In this document: piece by piece, positions 47,291 through 56,511 of the stretch
Numbering within the stretch: the stretch's first letter is position 1
How the letters are laid out: each line of letters begins with the position of its first letter
NCBI RefSeq assembly: GCF_023544665.1
Contig: NZ_JAMJFL010000002.1
Span: 248,001-312,000 of the forward strand
Source: Streptomyces sp. YS415
GTDB taxonomy: Bacteria; Actinomycetota; Actinomycetes; Streptomycetales; Streptomycetaceae
Direction of reading: 5' to 3'
Length of the DNA: 64,000 nucleotides
Notes under the pieces: model-generated
What the model saw: only the letters and a program-made list of their open reading frames with translations
The model's database searches: none
What the model was told of the DNA's origin: nothing
Translations under genes and position numbers: made by a program

Positions 47291-48064
47291 CTACTGCGGC
47301 CCGTACTTGCGCCCCGTCCTGGAGCTGAGCCCGCCGAGCATCCCGCGCGGCACCACCTTGGTGACGCCCATCAGCACCTTGTACCGGGGGTCCGGGATCG
47401 ACACCGTCTTGCCCCGGGCCAGATCGTCCAGGGCGGAGGCGACCAGCTTGTCGGCGTCCAGCCACATCCAGCCGGGGATGTTGTCCGTGCCCATCCCGGC
47501 CCGCTCATGGAACTCGGTGCGCACGAAGCCGGGGCACAGCGCCATCAGCCGCACGCCGCTGCCCGCCAGGTCGCGGGCCGCGCCCTGGGTGAACTGCACG
47601 ACCCACGCCTTGGAGGCGCCGTAGGTCCCGCGCGGCACGAAGGCGGCGACCGAGGCGACGTTGACGACCCCGCCCCGGCCCCGCTCGCGCATCGCCTCGG
47701 CCGCCGCGGACGTCAGCCGCAGCACCGCCTCGCAGTGCACCTTGAGCATCCTCAGCTCGTCGGCCATGGAGACGTCGAGATAGCGGCCCTTGTTGCCGAA
47801 ACCGGCGTTGTTGATCAGCAGGTCGACGGGGTTCCTGCGGTCGGCGAGCCGGGCGGCCACCGCCTCGATGCCCTCGTCCGCCGCCAGGTCCGCGGTCAGG
47901 ACCTCCGCCTCGATGCCGTGTCGGTCGTGCAGCTCGGTCGCCTGCTCGCGCAGCCGCTTGGTGTCCCGTGCGACGAGGACGAGGTTGTGTCCGTCGGCGG
48001 CCAGCCGCCGTGCGAAGGCGGCGCCGATGCCCGCGGTCGATCCCGTGATGAGAGCCGTTGTCAT
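47291..48064 (-). CDS. Short-chain dehydrogenase/reductase
   Basis: A 257-residue SDR of the DltE/YqjQ type. It has the cofactor motif ALITGSTAGIGAAFARRLA, NAGFG, and a YGASKAW active-site segment with the catalytic Tyr and Lys. The preceding Ser/Val region is NVASVAAFVPRGTYG. Substrate unknown. It lies 69 bp downstream of no obvious partner; the SnoaL-like gene follows on the same strand. Confidence 0.9.
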   Translation of the reverse strand: MTTALITGSTAGIGAAFARRLAADGHNLVLVARDTKRLREQATELHDRHGIEAEVLTADLAADEGIEAVAARLADRRNPVDLLINNAGFGNKGRYLDVSMADELRMLKVHCEAVLRLTSAAAEAMRERGRGGVVNVASVAAFVPRGTYGASKAWVVQFTQGAARDLAGSGVRLMALCPGFVRTEFHERAGMGTDNIPGWMWLDADKLVASALDDLARGKTVSIPDPRYKVLMGVTKVVPRGMLGGLSSRTGRKYGPQ

Positions 48065-48152
48065 GACGCAAGATTAGTGACCCGGACCGAACGGATCCGC
48101 TCTGCGCCCGGCACCTTCCCAGGACCTTCTCACCTCGCCGCCGGACGGTCCG

Positions 48153-48821
48153 TCAGAGTCCGTACTGCGACACGTACTTGCGTGCCGCGGCCAGCGACTC
48201 CGGGTGCAGCGCCTCGCCCGCCGGCAGCAGCCGCGGCAGCAGCTCCCGCTGCGTGGTGACCGCCCGGAACTGCAGCGCCACCGTCACCTCGTGGTCCGGC
48301 CGGTGCAGAATCTCGATCGCGTCGCCCGCCCGCACCTCACCCGGCTCGATCACCCGCAGATACGCCCCCGGCGCCCCCTTCGCCGTGAACCGCTTCACCC
48401 ACCGCTGCTCACCCAGGTGGCCCTGGAAGGTACGGCACGGAATCCGCCCGCAGGTCACCTCGAGCACCAGCTCCGGTCCGACGCGCCAGCGCTCGCCGAT
48501 CAGGGCGCCGGACACGTCCACGCCGCTCGTCGTGAAGTTCTCGCCGAAGGCGCCGCTCGCCAGCGTGCGCCCCAGTTCGCGCTCCCAGTCGTCCAGGTCC
48601 TCCCGCGCCACCGCGTACACGGCCTGGTCGTCCCCGCCGTGATGCCGGGTGTCGCATATGTCGTCCCCGGCCAGCCCGCTGCCGCCGGTCCCCTTCGCCC
48701 CCGGCGCGGCCACCCGCACCGGCGCGTCGGTCGGACGCTTGTCGATCGCGGTCACGCCCTCGGGGTGGTCCGTGTAGGGCACGGCCGTCCGGCGGCCCAG
48801 ATTCACAGAGAGAAGCTTCAT
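48153..48821 (-). CDS. MOSC domain protein (YiiM-like)
   Basis: A 222-residue protein of the MOSC fold, which handles sulfur bound to molybdenum cofactors or acts as a molybdenum-dependent reductase. It has MKLLSVNLGRRTAV, VYAVAREDLDDWERELGR and FGENFTTSGVDVSGALIGERWRVG. The conserved Cys lies in TCGRIPCRTFQGHLGE. Similar to YiiM, which reduces N-hydroxylated bases, but unproven here. It is divergent from a LysR regulator 80 bp away, the usual layout of a regulated target. Confidence 0.88.
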   Translation of the reverse strand: MKLLSVNLGRRTAVPYTDHPEGVTAIDKRPTDAPVRVAAPGAKGTGGSGLAGDDICDTRHHGGDDQAVYAVAREDLDDWERELGRTLASGAFGENFTTSGVDVSGALIGERWRVGPELVLEVTCGRIPCRTFQGHLGEQRWVKRFTAKGAPGAYLRVIEPGEVRAGDAIEILHRPDHEVTVALQFRAVTTQRELLPRLLPAGEALHPESLAAARKYVSQYGL

Positions 48822-48901
48822 GGCAGCACGGTAGGCGAGAGGGGGTCAAAGCTTCACCGCATTAAAGAGCACCCCATCAAAGCCTCCCTTATCCTTGTGG
48901 G

Positions 48902-49837
48902 GTGATCGAGGCCCGACATCTGCGCGTGCTGCGCGCCGTCGCCACCACCGGCTCCTTCTCCGCGGCGGGGCGCGAACTGGGCTGCACCCAGCCCGCCGTC
49001 AGCCAGCAGATGAAGGCGCTGGAGGCGTCCGTCGGCACCCCCCTGCTGATCCGCAGCGGCCGCGAGATGCGGCTGACCCAGGCGGGCGAAGCCCTGGTCA
49101 GGCACGCGGCCGGCATCCTCGCCGGGCTCACCGCCGCCGAGGAGGAGGTCGCCGCCATCGCGGGCCTGCGCGCCGGGCGGGTGCGGCTGGTCTCCTTCCC
49201 CAGCGGCAGCTCCACCCTCGTCCCCACCGCCCTCGCCGCCCTGCGCGCCGCCCACCCCGGCACCCGGGTCTCCCTGGAGGAGGCCGAGCCGCCGCGGTCC
49301 GTGGAACTGCTCCGCGAGGGCGACTGCGACCTGGCGCTCGCCTTCCGTTACGAGGGCGCGGCCCAGGAAGGCGAATGGGACGACCTCGTCGTCCGGCCCC
49401 TGCTGACCGACCGCCTGGTCGCCCTGGTCCCGGAGCGGCACCGGCTCGCGCGCGCGGAGTCGGTGGCGATCGGCGACCTCGCCGCCGAGCCGTGGATCGC
49501 CGGATGCCCGCGCTGCCGCGGCCAGTTGGTCGAGGTGTGCGAGGGCGCCGGGTTCACCCCGCGCATCGACTTCGCCACCGACGACTATCCGGCGGTGGTC
49601 GGCCTGGTCGGCGCGGGCCTGGGCGTGGCGGTCCTGCCCCAGCTCGCCGTGGAGTCGGTACGCCCGCGCGGGGCCCGCACGGTGACGCTGGAACCGGCGG
49701 TACGACGGGAGATCGTCGCCCTCACCCTGCCCGACCTCGCCCAGGTGCCGGCGGTGACGGCGACGCTGGAGCAGCTGGCACGGGCGGCGAGCGGTCAAGT
49801 GCGGGACGCGCACAGCGAGTCGGGGCGCACGAAGTAA
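48902..49837 (+). CDS. LysR family transcriptional regulator
   Basis: A 311-residue regulator. The N-terminal winged helix-turn-helix is IEARHLRVLRAVATTGSFSAAG...QPAVSQQMKALE. The substrate-binding domain (about 90-295) has VRLVSFPSGSSTLVPTAL and VGLVGAGLGVAVLPQLAV. GTG start at 48902. It is divergent from the MOSC gene, whose promoter it probably controls. Confidence 0.93.
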   Translation: MIEARHLRVLRAVATTGSFSAAGRELGCTQPAVSQQMKALEASVGTPLLIRSGREMRLTQAGEALVRHAAGILAGLTAAEEEVAAIAGLRAGRVRLVSFPSGSSTLVPTALAALRAAHPGTRVSLEEAEPPRSVELLREGDCDLALAFRYEGAAQEGEWDDLVVRPLLTDRLVALVPERHRLARAESVAIGDLAAEPWIAGCPRCRGQLVEVCEGAGFTPRIDFATDDYPAVVGLVGAGLGVAVLPQLAVESVRPRGARTVTLEPAVRREIVALTLPDLAQVPAVTATLEQLARAASGQVRDAHSESGRTK

Positions 49838-49878
49838 GGGCACGCCTGCGCGTGCCCCAGCTGTGAAGAAACGTTACT

Positions 49879-50208
49879 TCAATTGTTCGAGGCGGTGTGG
49901 CCGCCGCCGGCCGACGCCGACACCAGCCGGTGGCGCGCCCGCCCCATGAGTTCCTCGCGCTCGTCCTCGGTCAGGCCGCCCCAGACGCCGTACGGTTCGC
50001 GCACCGCCAGCGCGTGCGCCGCGCACTGGGCGCGGACGGGGCATCTCATGCAGACCTCTTTGGCCGAGTTCTCACGAGCACTCCGGGCCGCGCCGCGTTC
50101 GCCCTCCGGATGAAAAAAGAGCGAACTGTCGACCCCGCGGCAGGCAGCCAGGAGTTGCCAGTCCCACAGGTCCGCGTTCGGTCCGGGAAGGCGGGAGAAA
50201 TCTGCCAT
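49879..50208 (-). CDS. whiD: WhiB-family developmental regulator WhiD
   Basis: WhiD is an iron-sulfur protein needed for late spore maturation in Streptomyces. The 109-residue product starts MADFSRLPGPNADLWDWQLL and has the four cluster cysteines (C23, C53, C56, C62). It also has the YGVWGGLTEDERE turn that contacts sigma HrdB region 4 in this family, and a basic tail with HRLVSASAGGG. Divergent from bldM across 381 bp, exactly as in S. coelicolor. Confidence 0.96.
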   Translation of the reverse strand: MADFSRLPGPNADLWDWQLLAACRGVDSSLFFHPEGERGAARSARENSAKEVCMRCPVRAQCAAHALAVREPYGVWGGLTEDEREELMGRARHRLVSASAGGGHTASNN

Positions 50209-50589
50209 TGCGTGACCCCTTGTAGCCGTTTCGGGCGGATACGGTGTCTACGACCGTACATCTACTATCTAAGGAGATGAAAATATGACTCATTGCGAAT
50301 CTAGCCTCAGACACCAGTAAATGGGAAGAAAAAGGGCTGAATGGGGCACGGCTTGTGATGAAAGCTTGAGGGTCTGCCGTGCATGTCTGCACCGTGTCCG
50401 GGCCCTCACGTAGAGTGCCGAAGACGGCGCACGGCCCCGTAACTCTTTCGAGTGACCGTCGTTGAGAGTGCGGAGGCGGTTGAAACAACAAGCGCTCGGG
50501 CAGGCGTCCGAGACGGTCGACCGCACAGGTGACGATTTCGTACCAGCCTGGAGGCTCAAGGTGACGTGCATCAGCTGCGGAGGGCGGCC
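50209..50589. promoter_or_regulatory. whiD-bldM divergent regulatory region
   Basis: This 381-bp gene-free interval is AT-rich by local standards around 50260-50340, where the whiD promoters should lie. It holds the sigma-BldN-type promoter of bldM at 50438-50465. No ORF with a credible start was found in it. Confidence 0.75.
50438..50465 (+). promoter_or_regulatory. Sigma-BldN-type promoter of bldM
   Basis: CGTAAC (50438-50443) and CGTTGA (50460-50465) are separated by 16 bp, exactly the consensus for sigma BldN, which is known to transcribe bldM in S. coelicolor. The start point would be near 50475, about 115 bp before the ATG. Confidence 0.88.
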
Positions 50590-51201
50590 ATGACATCCGT
50601 CCTCGTCTGCGACGACTCCCCGCTTGCCCGAGAGGCGCTCCGCCGCGCGGTCGCGACCGTGCCCGGTGTGGAGCGTGTGACGACGGCGGCCAACGGCGAG
50701 GAAGTCCTCCGCCGCTGGGGCGCCGACCGCTCGGACCTGATTCTGATGGACGTGCGCATGCCCGGTCTGGGCGGCGTCGAGACCGTGCGGCGGCTGCTGT
50801 CCGCCGACCCCGGCGCGCGCATCATCATGCTCACCGTCGCGGAGGACCTGGACGGCGTGGCCCTCGCGGTCGCCGCCGGTGCCCGCGGTTACCTGCACAA
50901 GGACGCCTCGCGCGCCGAACTGCGGGCGACGGTCACGCAGGCCCTCGCCGACCCGACCTGGCGGCTGGCCCCGCGGCGGCTGCGGTCCGCCGAGATGGGG
51001 GCGGCTCCCACGCTCACTGCGCGTGAGATCCAGGTGCTGGAGGGCATGAGCCACGGTCGGTCCAACGCGGAGATCGGTCGTGAGCTCTTCCTCTCCGAGG
51101 ACACCGTCAAGACGCACGCCCGGCGACTGTTCAAGAAGCTCGGTGCCTCGGACCGGGCGCATGCGGTGGCGCTCGGGTTCCGGTGGGGCCTGGTTCGCTG
51201 A
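50590..51201 (+). CDS. bldM: Atypical response regulator BldM
   Basis: BldM is a NarL/FixJ-type regulator required for aerial hyphae and spore genes, acting as a homodimer and as a heterodimer with WhiI. The 203-residue product has a receiver domain (CDD near the N-terminus, D54 in LILMDVRMPG) and a LuxR-type helix-turn-helix (about 142-198, LTAREIQVLEGMSHGRSNAEIGREL). In S. coelicolor D54 is dispensable. The ATG at 50590 follows GGAGGG. Transcription is expected from the sigma-BldN promoter upstream. Confidence 0.96.
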   Translation: MTSVLVCDDSPLAREALRRAVATVPGVERVTTAANGEEVLRRWGADRSDLILMDVRMPGLGGVETVRRLLSADPGARIIMLTVAEDLDGVALAVAAGARGYLHKDASRAELRATVTQALADPTWRLAPRRLRSAEMGAAPTLTAREIQVLEGMSHGRSNAEIGRELFLSEDTVKTHARRLFKKLGASDRAHAVALGFRWGLVR

Positions 51202-51233
51202 GAGCTCGGTCGCACCACCGCCGCCTTCGTGCA

Positions 51234-51283
51234 GGTCGGCCGCGGCTGGTCGCGCGGTTCCCCGCGCCCTTTTGGGGCGCGGG
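51234..51283 (+). repeat. Dispersed intergenic repeat, copy 3, with hairpin
   Basis: The core GTCGCGCGGTTCCCCGCGCC matches copies 1 and 2 except one base. Here the right arm is preserved: CCCGCGCCC (51261-51269) pairs with GGGCGCGGG (51275-51283), forming a likely terminator for bldM. Confidence 0.7.
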
Positions 51284-51369
51284 TGCTCGTTTCGTCGCGG
51301 ATGCCGCATCCTTGAGTTGTGGAGTCTCTCGGGGACAAGTCGGTCGAGCGGAAGGGGAGGGCGCAGGAG

Positions 51370-52047
51370 ATGAGTTCCGGCGCACCTGCTCATAACGCTT
51401 CGGTGCACAACATGGGACGCGGTGCCACGGACCGTGGCACCGCAGGGCACCATGGACCGATGCGCGACGACGAGGCGGCCACTGCCGCAGGGGCGATCGG
51501 TGCACTCGTCCATCGCGCCGTCGACGGGGACGAGCAGGCCACGCATGACCTGCTCGCCCATGTCCACCCCCTCGCCCTGCGCTACTGCCGCACCCGGCTG
51601 TCCCGGCTGCCCGGCGACGCCCGGCACTTCGTGGAGGACCTCGCGCAGGAGGTCTGCGTGGCCGTCCTGCTCGCCCTGCCGCGCTACCGGGACACCGGCC
51701 GCCCCTTCGAGGCGTTCGTCTTCGCCATCGCCGCGCACAAGGTTGCCGACCTGCAGCGGGCGGCCATGCGCCACCCCGGTTCGACGGCCGTCCCCTCCGA
51801 CGAGATGCCGGAACGCCCCGACGACTCGCTCGGCCCCGAGGAGCGCGCCCTGCTCAGCAGTGACGCCGAATGGGCCAAGAAACTCCTGGCCAACCTGCCC
51901 GAGAACCAGCGGGAGCTGTTGCTGCTGCGGATCGCGGTGGGGCTCACGGCCGAGGAGACCGGTCAGATGTTGGGAATGTCACCCGGCGCCGTCCGGGTGG
52001 CGCAGCACAGGGCGCTGAGCCGGCTGCGGGCGCTGGCCGAGCAGTAG
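51370..52047 (+). CDS. sigD: Sigma-70 family sigma factor SigD (ECF-like)
   Basis: A 225-residue sigma factor. Region 2 spans about 45-115 ([22 protein letters not shown], then [20 protein letters not shown] and [18 protein letters not shown]). Region 4 spans about 165-225 ([40 protein letters not shown]). The ATG at 51370 has GGGGAGG 9 bp upstream; in-frame starts at 51319, 51412 and 51460 are less supported. It holds the sigD position between bldM and guaB. It is the counterpart of mycobacterial SigD; no anti-sigma gene is adjacent. Confidence 0.9.
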   Translation: MSSGAPAHNASVHNMGRGATDRGTAGHHGPMRDDEAATAAGAIGALVHRAVDGDEQATHDLLAHVHPLALRYCRTRLSRLPGDARHFVEDLAQEVCVAVLLALPRYRDTGRPFEAFVFAIAAHKVADLQRAAMRHPGSTAVPSDEMPERPDDSLGPEERALLSSDAEWAKKLLANLPENQRELLLLRIAVGLTAEETGQMLGMSPGAVRVAQHRALSRLRALAEQ

Positions 52048-52154
52048 GCCTTCGGCGGCCCTTCGTTGAACAGGCGGTGCGCCGTTTCCGTACGAACATA
52101 CGAAGCCCGGTGCGGTCCGGAACCGTGGAATGAGACGGCCCTCCTTCCCGTTAG

Positions 52155-53702
<1,548 letters not shown>

Positions 53703-53718
53703 TCGCAAGCTTCCGACA

Positions 53719-53747
53719 GGGCGGCCCCGGGGCATCCGGGGCCGCCC
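53719..53747. terminator. Hairpin between guaB and guaB3
   Basis: A 12-bp perfect stem (GGGCGGCCCCGG with CCGGGGCCGCCC) has a 5-nt loop and no T-run. Confidence 0.75.
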
Positions 53748-53807
53748 TCGCCGTGCCCGTCGGCGATACTGGAAGACGCTGCAACGCATCAGGGAAAGGC
53801 CACAGAC

Positions 53808-54932
53808 GTGACTGAGATCGAGATCGGGCGCGGCAAGCGCGGCCGCAGGGCGTACGCCTTCGACGACATCGCCGTCGTCCCGAGCCGTCGTACGCGGGAC
53901 CCGAAGGAGGTCTCGATCGCCTGGCAGATCGACGCCTACCGCTTCGAGCTGCCGTTCCTGGCCGCCCCCATGGACTCGGTCGTCTCCCCGGCCACCGCGA
54001 TCCGCATCGGCGAGCTCGGCGGCCTCGGCGTGCTGAACCTCGAGGGCCTGTGGACGCGCCACGAGGACCCGCAGGCGCTGCTCGACGAGATCACCGGGCT
54101 GCCGGACGAGGCCGCGACCCGCCGCCTCCAGGAGATCTACGCGGCTCCCGTCAAGGAGGAGCTGATCGGCGCGCGCATCAAGGAGGTGCGCGACTCGGGC
54201 GTGGTCACCGCGGCGGCGCTCTCCCCGCAGCGCACGGCGCAGTTCTCCAAGGCCGTGGTGGACGCGGGTGTGGACATCTTCGTCATCCGCGGCACGACGG
54301 TCTCCGCGGAGCACGTCTCCGGCTCGCACGAGCCGCTGAACCTGAAGCAGTTCATCTACGAGCTCGACGTCCCGGTGATCGTCGGCGGCTGCGCCACCTA
54401 CACCGCGGCCCTGCACCTGATGCGCACCGGCGCGGCGGGCGTCCTGGTCGGCTTCGGCGGCGGCGCGGCGCACACCACGCGCAACGTCCTCGGCATCCAG
54501 GTCCCGATGGCGACCGCGGTCGCCGACGTGGCCGCGGCCCGCCGCGACTACATGGACGAGTCCGGCGGCCGGTACGTCCACGTCATCGCGGACGGCGGCG
54601 TGGGCTGGTCCGGCGACATCCCGAAGGCGATCGCCTGCGGCGCGGACGCGGTGATGATGGGCTCCCCGCTGGCCCGGGCGACCGATGCGCCGGGCCGCGG
54701 CCACCACTGGGGCATGGAGGCCGTGAACGAGGAGCTGCCGCGCGGCAAGAAGGTCGACCTCGGCACGGTCGGCACGATCGAGGAGGTCCTGACGGGCCCG
54801 TCGCACACCCCCGACGGCTCGATGAACCTCTTCGGCGCGCTGCGCCGGGCCATGGCCACGACCGGGTACAGCGAGCTGAAGGAGTTCCAGCGGGTCGAGG
54901 TCACGGTGGCCGACTCGCAGCACAAGCGGTAG
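53808..54932 (+). CDS. guaB3: GuaB3 family IMP dehydrogenase-related protein
   Basis: A 374-residue IMPDH/GMPR-like barrel without CBS domains, belonging to the actinobacterial GuaB3 family. It starts TEIEIGRGKRGRRAYAFDDI and has LPFLAAPMDSVVSPATAIRIG and HVIADGGVGWSGDIPKAIACGADAV. The loop equivalent to GPGSICTTR reads GFGGGAAHTTRNV: the catalytic Cys position is His. It therefore should not act by the covalent Cys mechanism. Related cyanobacterial proteins have been reported as GMP reductases; function here is open. GTG start at 53808. Confidence 0.92.
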   Translation: MTEIEIGRGKRGRRAYAFDDIAVVPSRRTRDPKEVSIAWQIDAYRFELPFLAAPMDSVVSPATAIRIGELGGLGVLNLEGLWTRHEDPQALLDEITGLPDEAATRRLQEIYAAPVKEELIGARIKEVRDSGVVTAAALSPQRTAQFSKAVVDAGVDIFVIRGTTVSAEHVSGSHEPLNLKQFIYELDVPVIVGGCATYTAALHLMRTGAAGVLVGFGGGAAHTTRNVLGIQVPMATAVADVAAARRDYMDESGGRYVHVIADGGVGWSGDIPKAIACGADAVMMGSPLARATDAPGRGHHWGMEAVNEELPRGKKVDLGTVGTIEEVLTGPSHTPDGSMNLFGALRRAMATTGYSELKEFQRVEVTVADSQHKR

Positions 54933-54947
54933 CCCGTACGGCATCTG

Positions 54948-54983
54948 AAGGGCCGGTCGTCCCGAGCGGGACGACCGGCCCTT
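54948..54983. terminator. Bidirectional terminator after guaB3
   Basis: A 16-bp perfect stem (AAGGGCCGGTCGTCCC and complement) has a GAGC loop, with A and T ends on the two sides. It lies between guaB3 and the convergent dehydrogenase-like gene. Confidence 0.9.
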
Positions 54984-55010
54984 TGCGTCACCGGGCCCCG
55001 GGCCCGCCCT

Positions 55011-56219
55011 TCACAGCCGGTGCGCCGCCCCCGTGGGCGTGGCACCGCGGGTGTCGAGCAGGAGCTGCGCCTTCACCGACAGGCCTTGCAGGTCGTACGT
55101 CCGGTGCTGCTGGAGCAGGATCGTCAGGTCCGCGTCGGCCGCCGCCTCGTACAGGGAGTCCGCGCGGGGGACCGGGCGGTCCAGGACGTTCCAGGACGGG
55201 ATGTGCGGGTCGTGGTAGCTGACGGAGGCGCCGAGGCTCATCAGGCGGACGGCGATCTCCTCGGCGGGGGTGGACTGCTGGTCGGCGAGGTCCGCCTTGT
55301 AGGTGACGCCGAGCAGCAGTACGCGGGCCCCGCGCGCCGACTTGCCGTGCTCGTTGAGGAGCGTGGCCGCGCGCTGGATGACGTAGCGCGGCATCTGGCT
55401 GTTGACCTGCTGGGCCAGCTCGACCATGCGCAGGGTGCGGCCGGTGTGGCCGGTCAGGTCCTGGGGGACGGCGTGGCCGCCGACGCCGGGGCCGGGGCGG
55501 AAGGCCTGGTAGCCGAAGGGCTTGGTCTCCGCGCAGCGGATGACGTCCCACAGGTCGACGCCCATGTCGTGGCAGAGGACGGCCATCTCGTTGACGAGGG
55601 CGATGTTGACGTGGCGGAAATTGGTCTCCAGGAGCTGTACCGTCTCCGCTTCCCGCGGGCCACGCGCGCGTACCACCTTGTCGGTGAGGCGTGCGTAGAA
55701 GGCCGCCGCCGACTCGGTGCATGCGGGAGTCAGGCCGCCGATCACCTTCGGTGTGTTGGCGGGCGTGAAGTCGCGGTTGCCGGGATCCACCCGGCTGGGG
55801 GAGTAGGCGAGGTGGAAGTCGCGGCCCGCGCGCAGGCCGGAGCCCTCTTCGAGGAGCGGTCGCAGGACGTCCTCGGTGGTGCCCGGGGGCACCGGTGACT
55901 CCAGGATCACCGTGGTGTGCGGGCGCATGCGCCCGGCCAGGGTGCGGGCGGCCGTCTCGACCTGGGTGAGGTCCAGGCCGCCGTCCGCCCCGCGCGGGGT
56001 GGACGCGCACAGGACGGCGGTGCGCACCCGGCCGAGTTCGGCCGGGCTGGTGGCGTACCGGAAGCCCGCCGCGACCATGCGGCGCACCTCCGCGGGGCTG
56101 AGCGAGCCGGGTTCGGGCCCGGTGCGGTAACCGAGCGTGGGGATGCCGGCGGCCACGGCGGCCTGGGCCAGGGGCAGGCCGTACGGGCCGAGTCCGATGA
56201 CGGCGAGATCTGCGGGCAT
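55011..56219 (-). CDS. Nucleotide-sugar dehydrogenase paralogue lacking the catalytic Cys
   Basis: A 402-residue protein clearly homologous to the dehydrogenase at 10414-11685. It has the Rossmann motif LAVIGLGPYGLPLAQAAV, NTPKVIGG, FRHVNIALVNEMAVLCHDMGVDLWDVIRCAETKPFGY and LLGVTYKADLADQQSTP. In the catalytic loop GPGVGGHAVPQDLTGHTG the essential Cys is Ala (codon GCC on the coding strand) and the following IDP is also lost. Oxidation to the uronate is not expected. It stands alone, convergent with guaB3 and divergent from glpD. It may bind nucleotide sugars or NAD, or do a partial reaction. Confidence 0.88.
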   Translation of the reverse strand: MPADLAVIGLGPYGLPLAQAAVAAGIPTLGYRTGPEPGSLSPAEVRRMVAAGFRYATSPAELGRVRTAVLCASTPRGADGGLDLTQVETAARTLAGRMRPHTTVILESPVPPGTTEDVLRPLLEEGSGLRAGRDFHLAYSPSRVDPGNRDFTPANTPKVIGGLTPACTESAAAFYARLTDKVVRARGPREAETVQLLETNFRHVNIALVNEMAVLCHDMGVDLWDVIRCAETKPFGYQAFRPGPGVGGHAVPQDLTGHTGRTLRMVELAQQVNSQMPRYVIQRAATLLNEHGKSARGARVLLLGVTYKADLADQQSTPAEEIAVRLMSLGASVSYHDPHIPSWNVLDRPVPRADSLYEAAADADLTILLQQHRTYDLQGLSVKAQLLLDTRGATPTGAAHRL

Positions 56220-56269
56220 GGCGTGGGCCGTCCTTCCCAGTAACCGAAGCGGGACAGGTGCGCAAGCCC

Positions 56270-56278
56270 TGTGGACAG
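56270..56278 (-). promoter_or_regulatory. DnaA-box-like 9-mer
   Basis: TGTGGACAG, reading CTGTCCACA on the minus strand, is one base from the Streptomyces DnaA box TTGTCCACA. Confidence 0.4.
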
Positions 56279-56387
56279 GACGGGCGAGCGCAATGTCAGA
56301 CTAGGAGTAAATATGACCGAAATACGGGATTGATCCTGTGTGTCTTTCCGGCGGGCGGGCAACACCCGTCGGACAGATCCGTGAAGG

Positions 56388-56396
56388 TTGTCCACA
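56388..56396 (+). promoter_or_regulatory. DnaA-box 9-mer
   Basis: TTGTCCACA is a perfect match to the preferred Streptomyces DnaA box, in opposite orientation to the box at 56270, 116 bp before the glpD start. A single site could be chance. Confidence 0.45.
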
Positions 56397-56511
56397 GGCT
56401 GGGGGCGACTGGTGGCTGAAGTCGGGCAAGCCGGTCAGACTTTGGGCATGGGGGACAGGACCGGGCTTCGCCCACCGGTGCGGCCGGGACGACCTACAGC
56501 GGGAGGCAGCG

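Noticed and set aside
56313..56333. Six-codon frame with GGAG before its ATG, upstream of glpD
   Set aside because: Too short to distinguish from chance, with no attenuator structure between it and glpD.
56270..56396. DnaA boxes as a replication origin
   Set aside because: Two boxes only, no dnaA/dnaN nearby and no AT-rich unwinding region. At most a regulatory or titration site.
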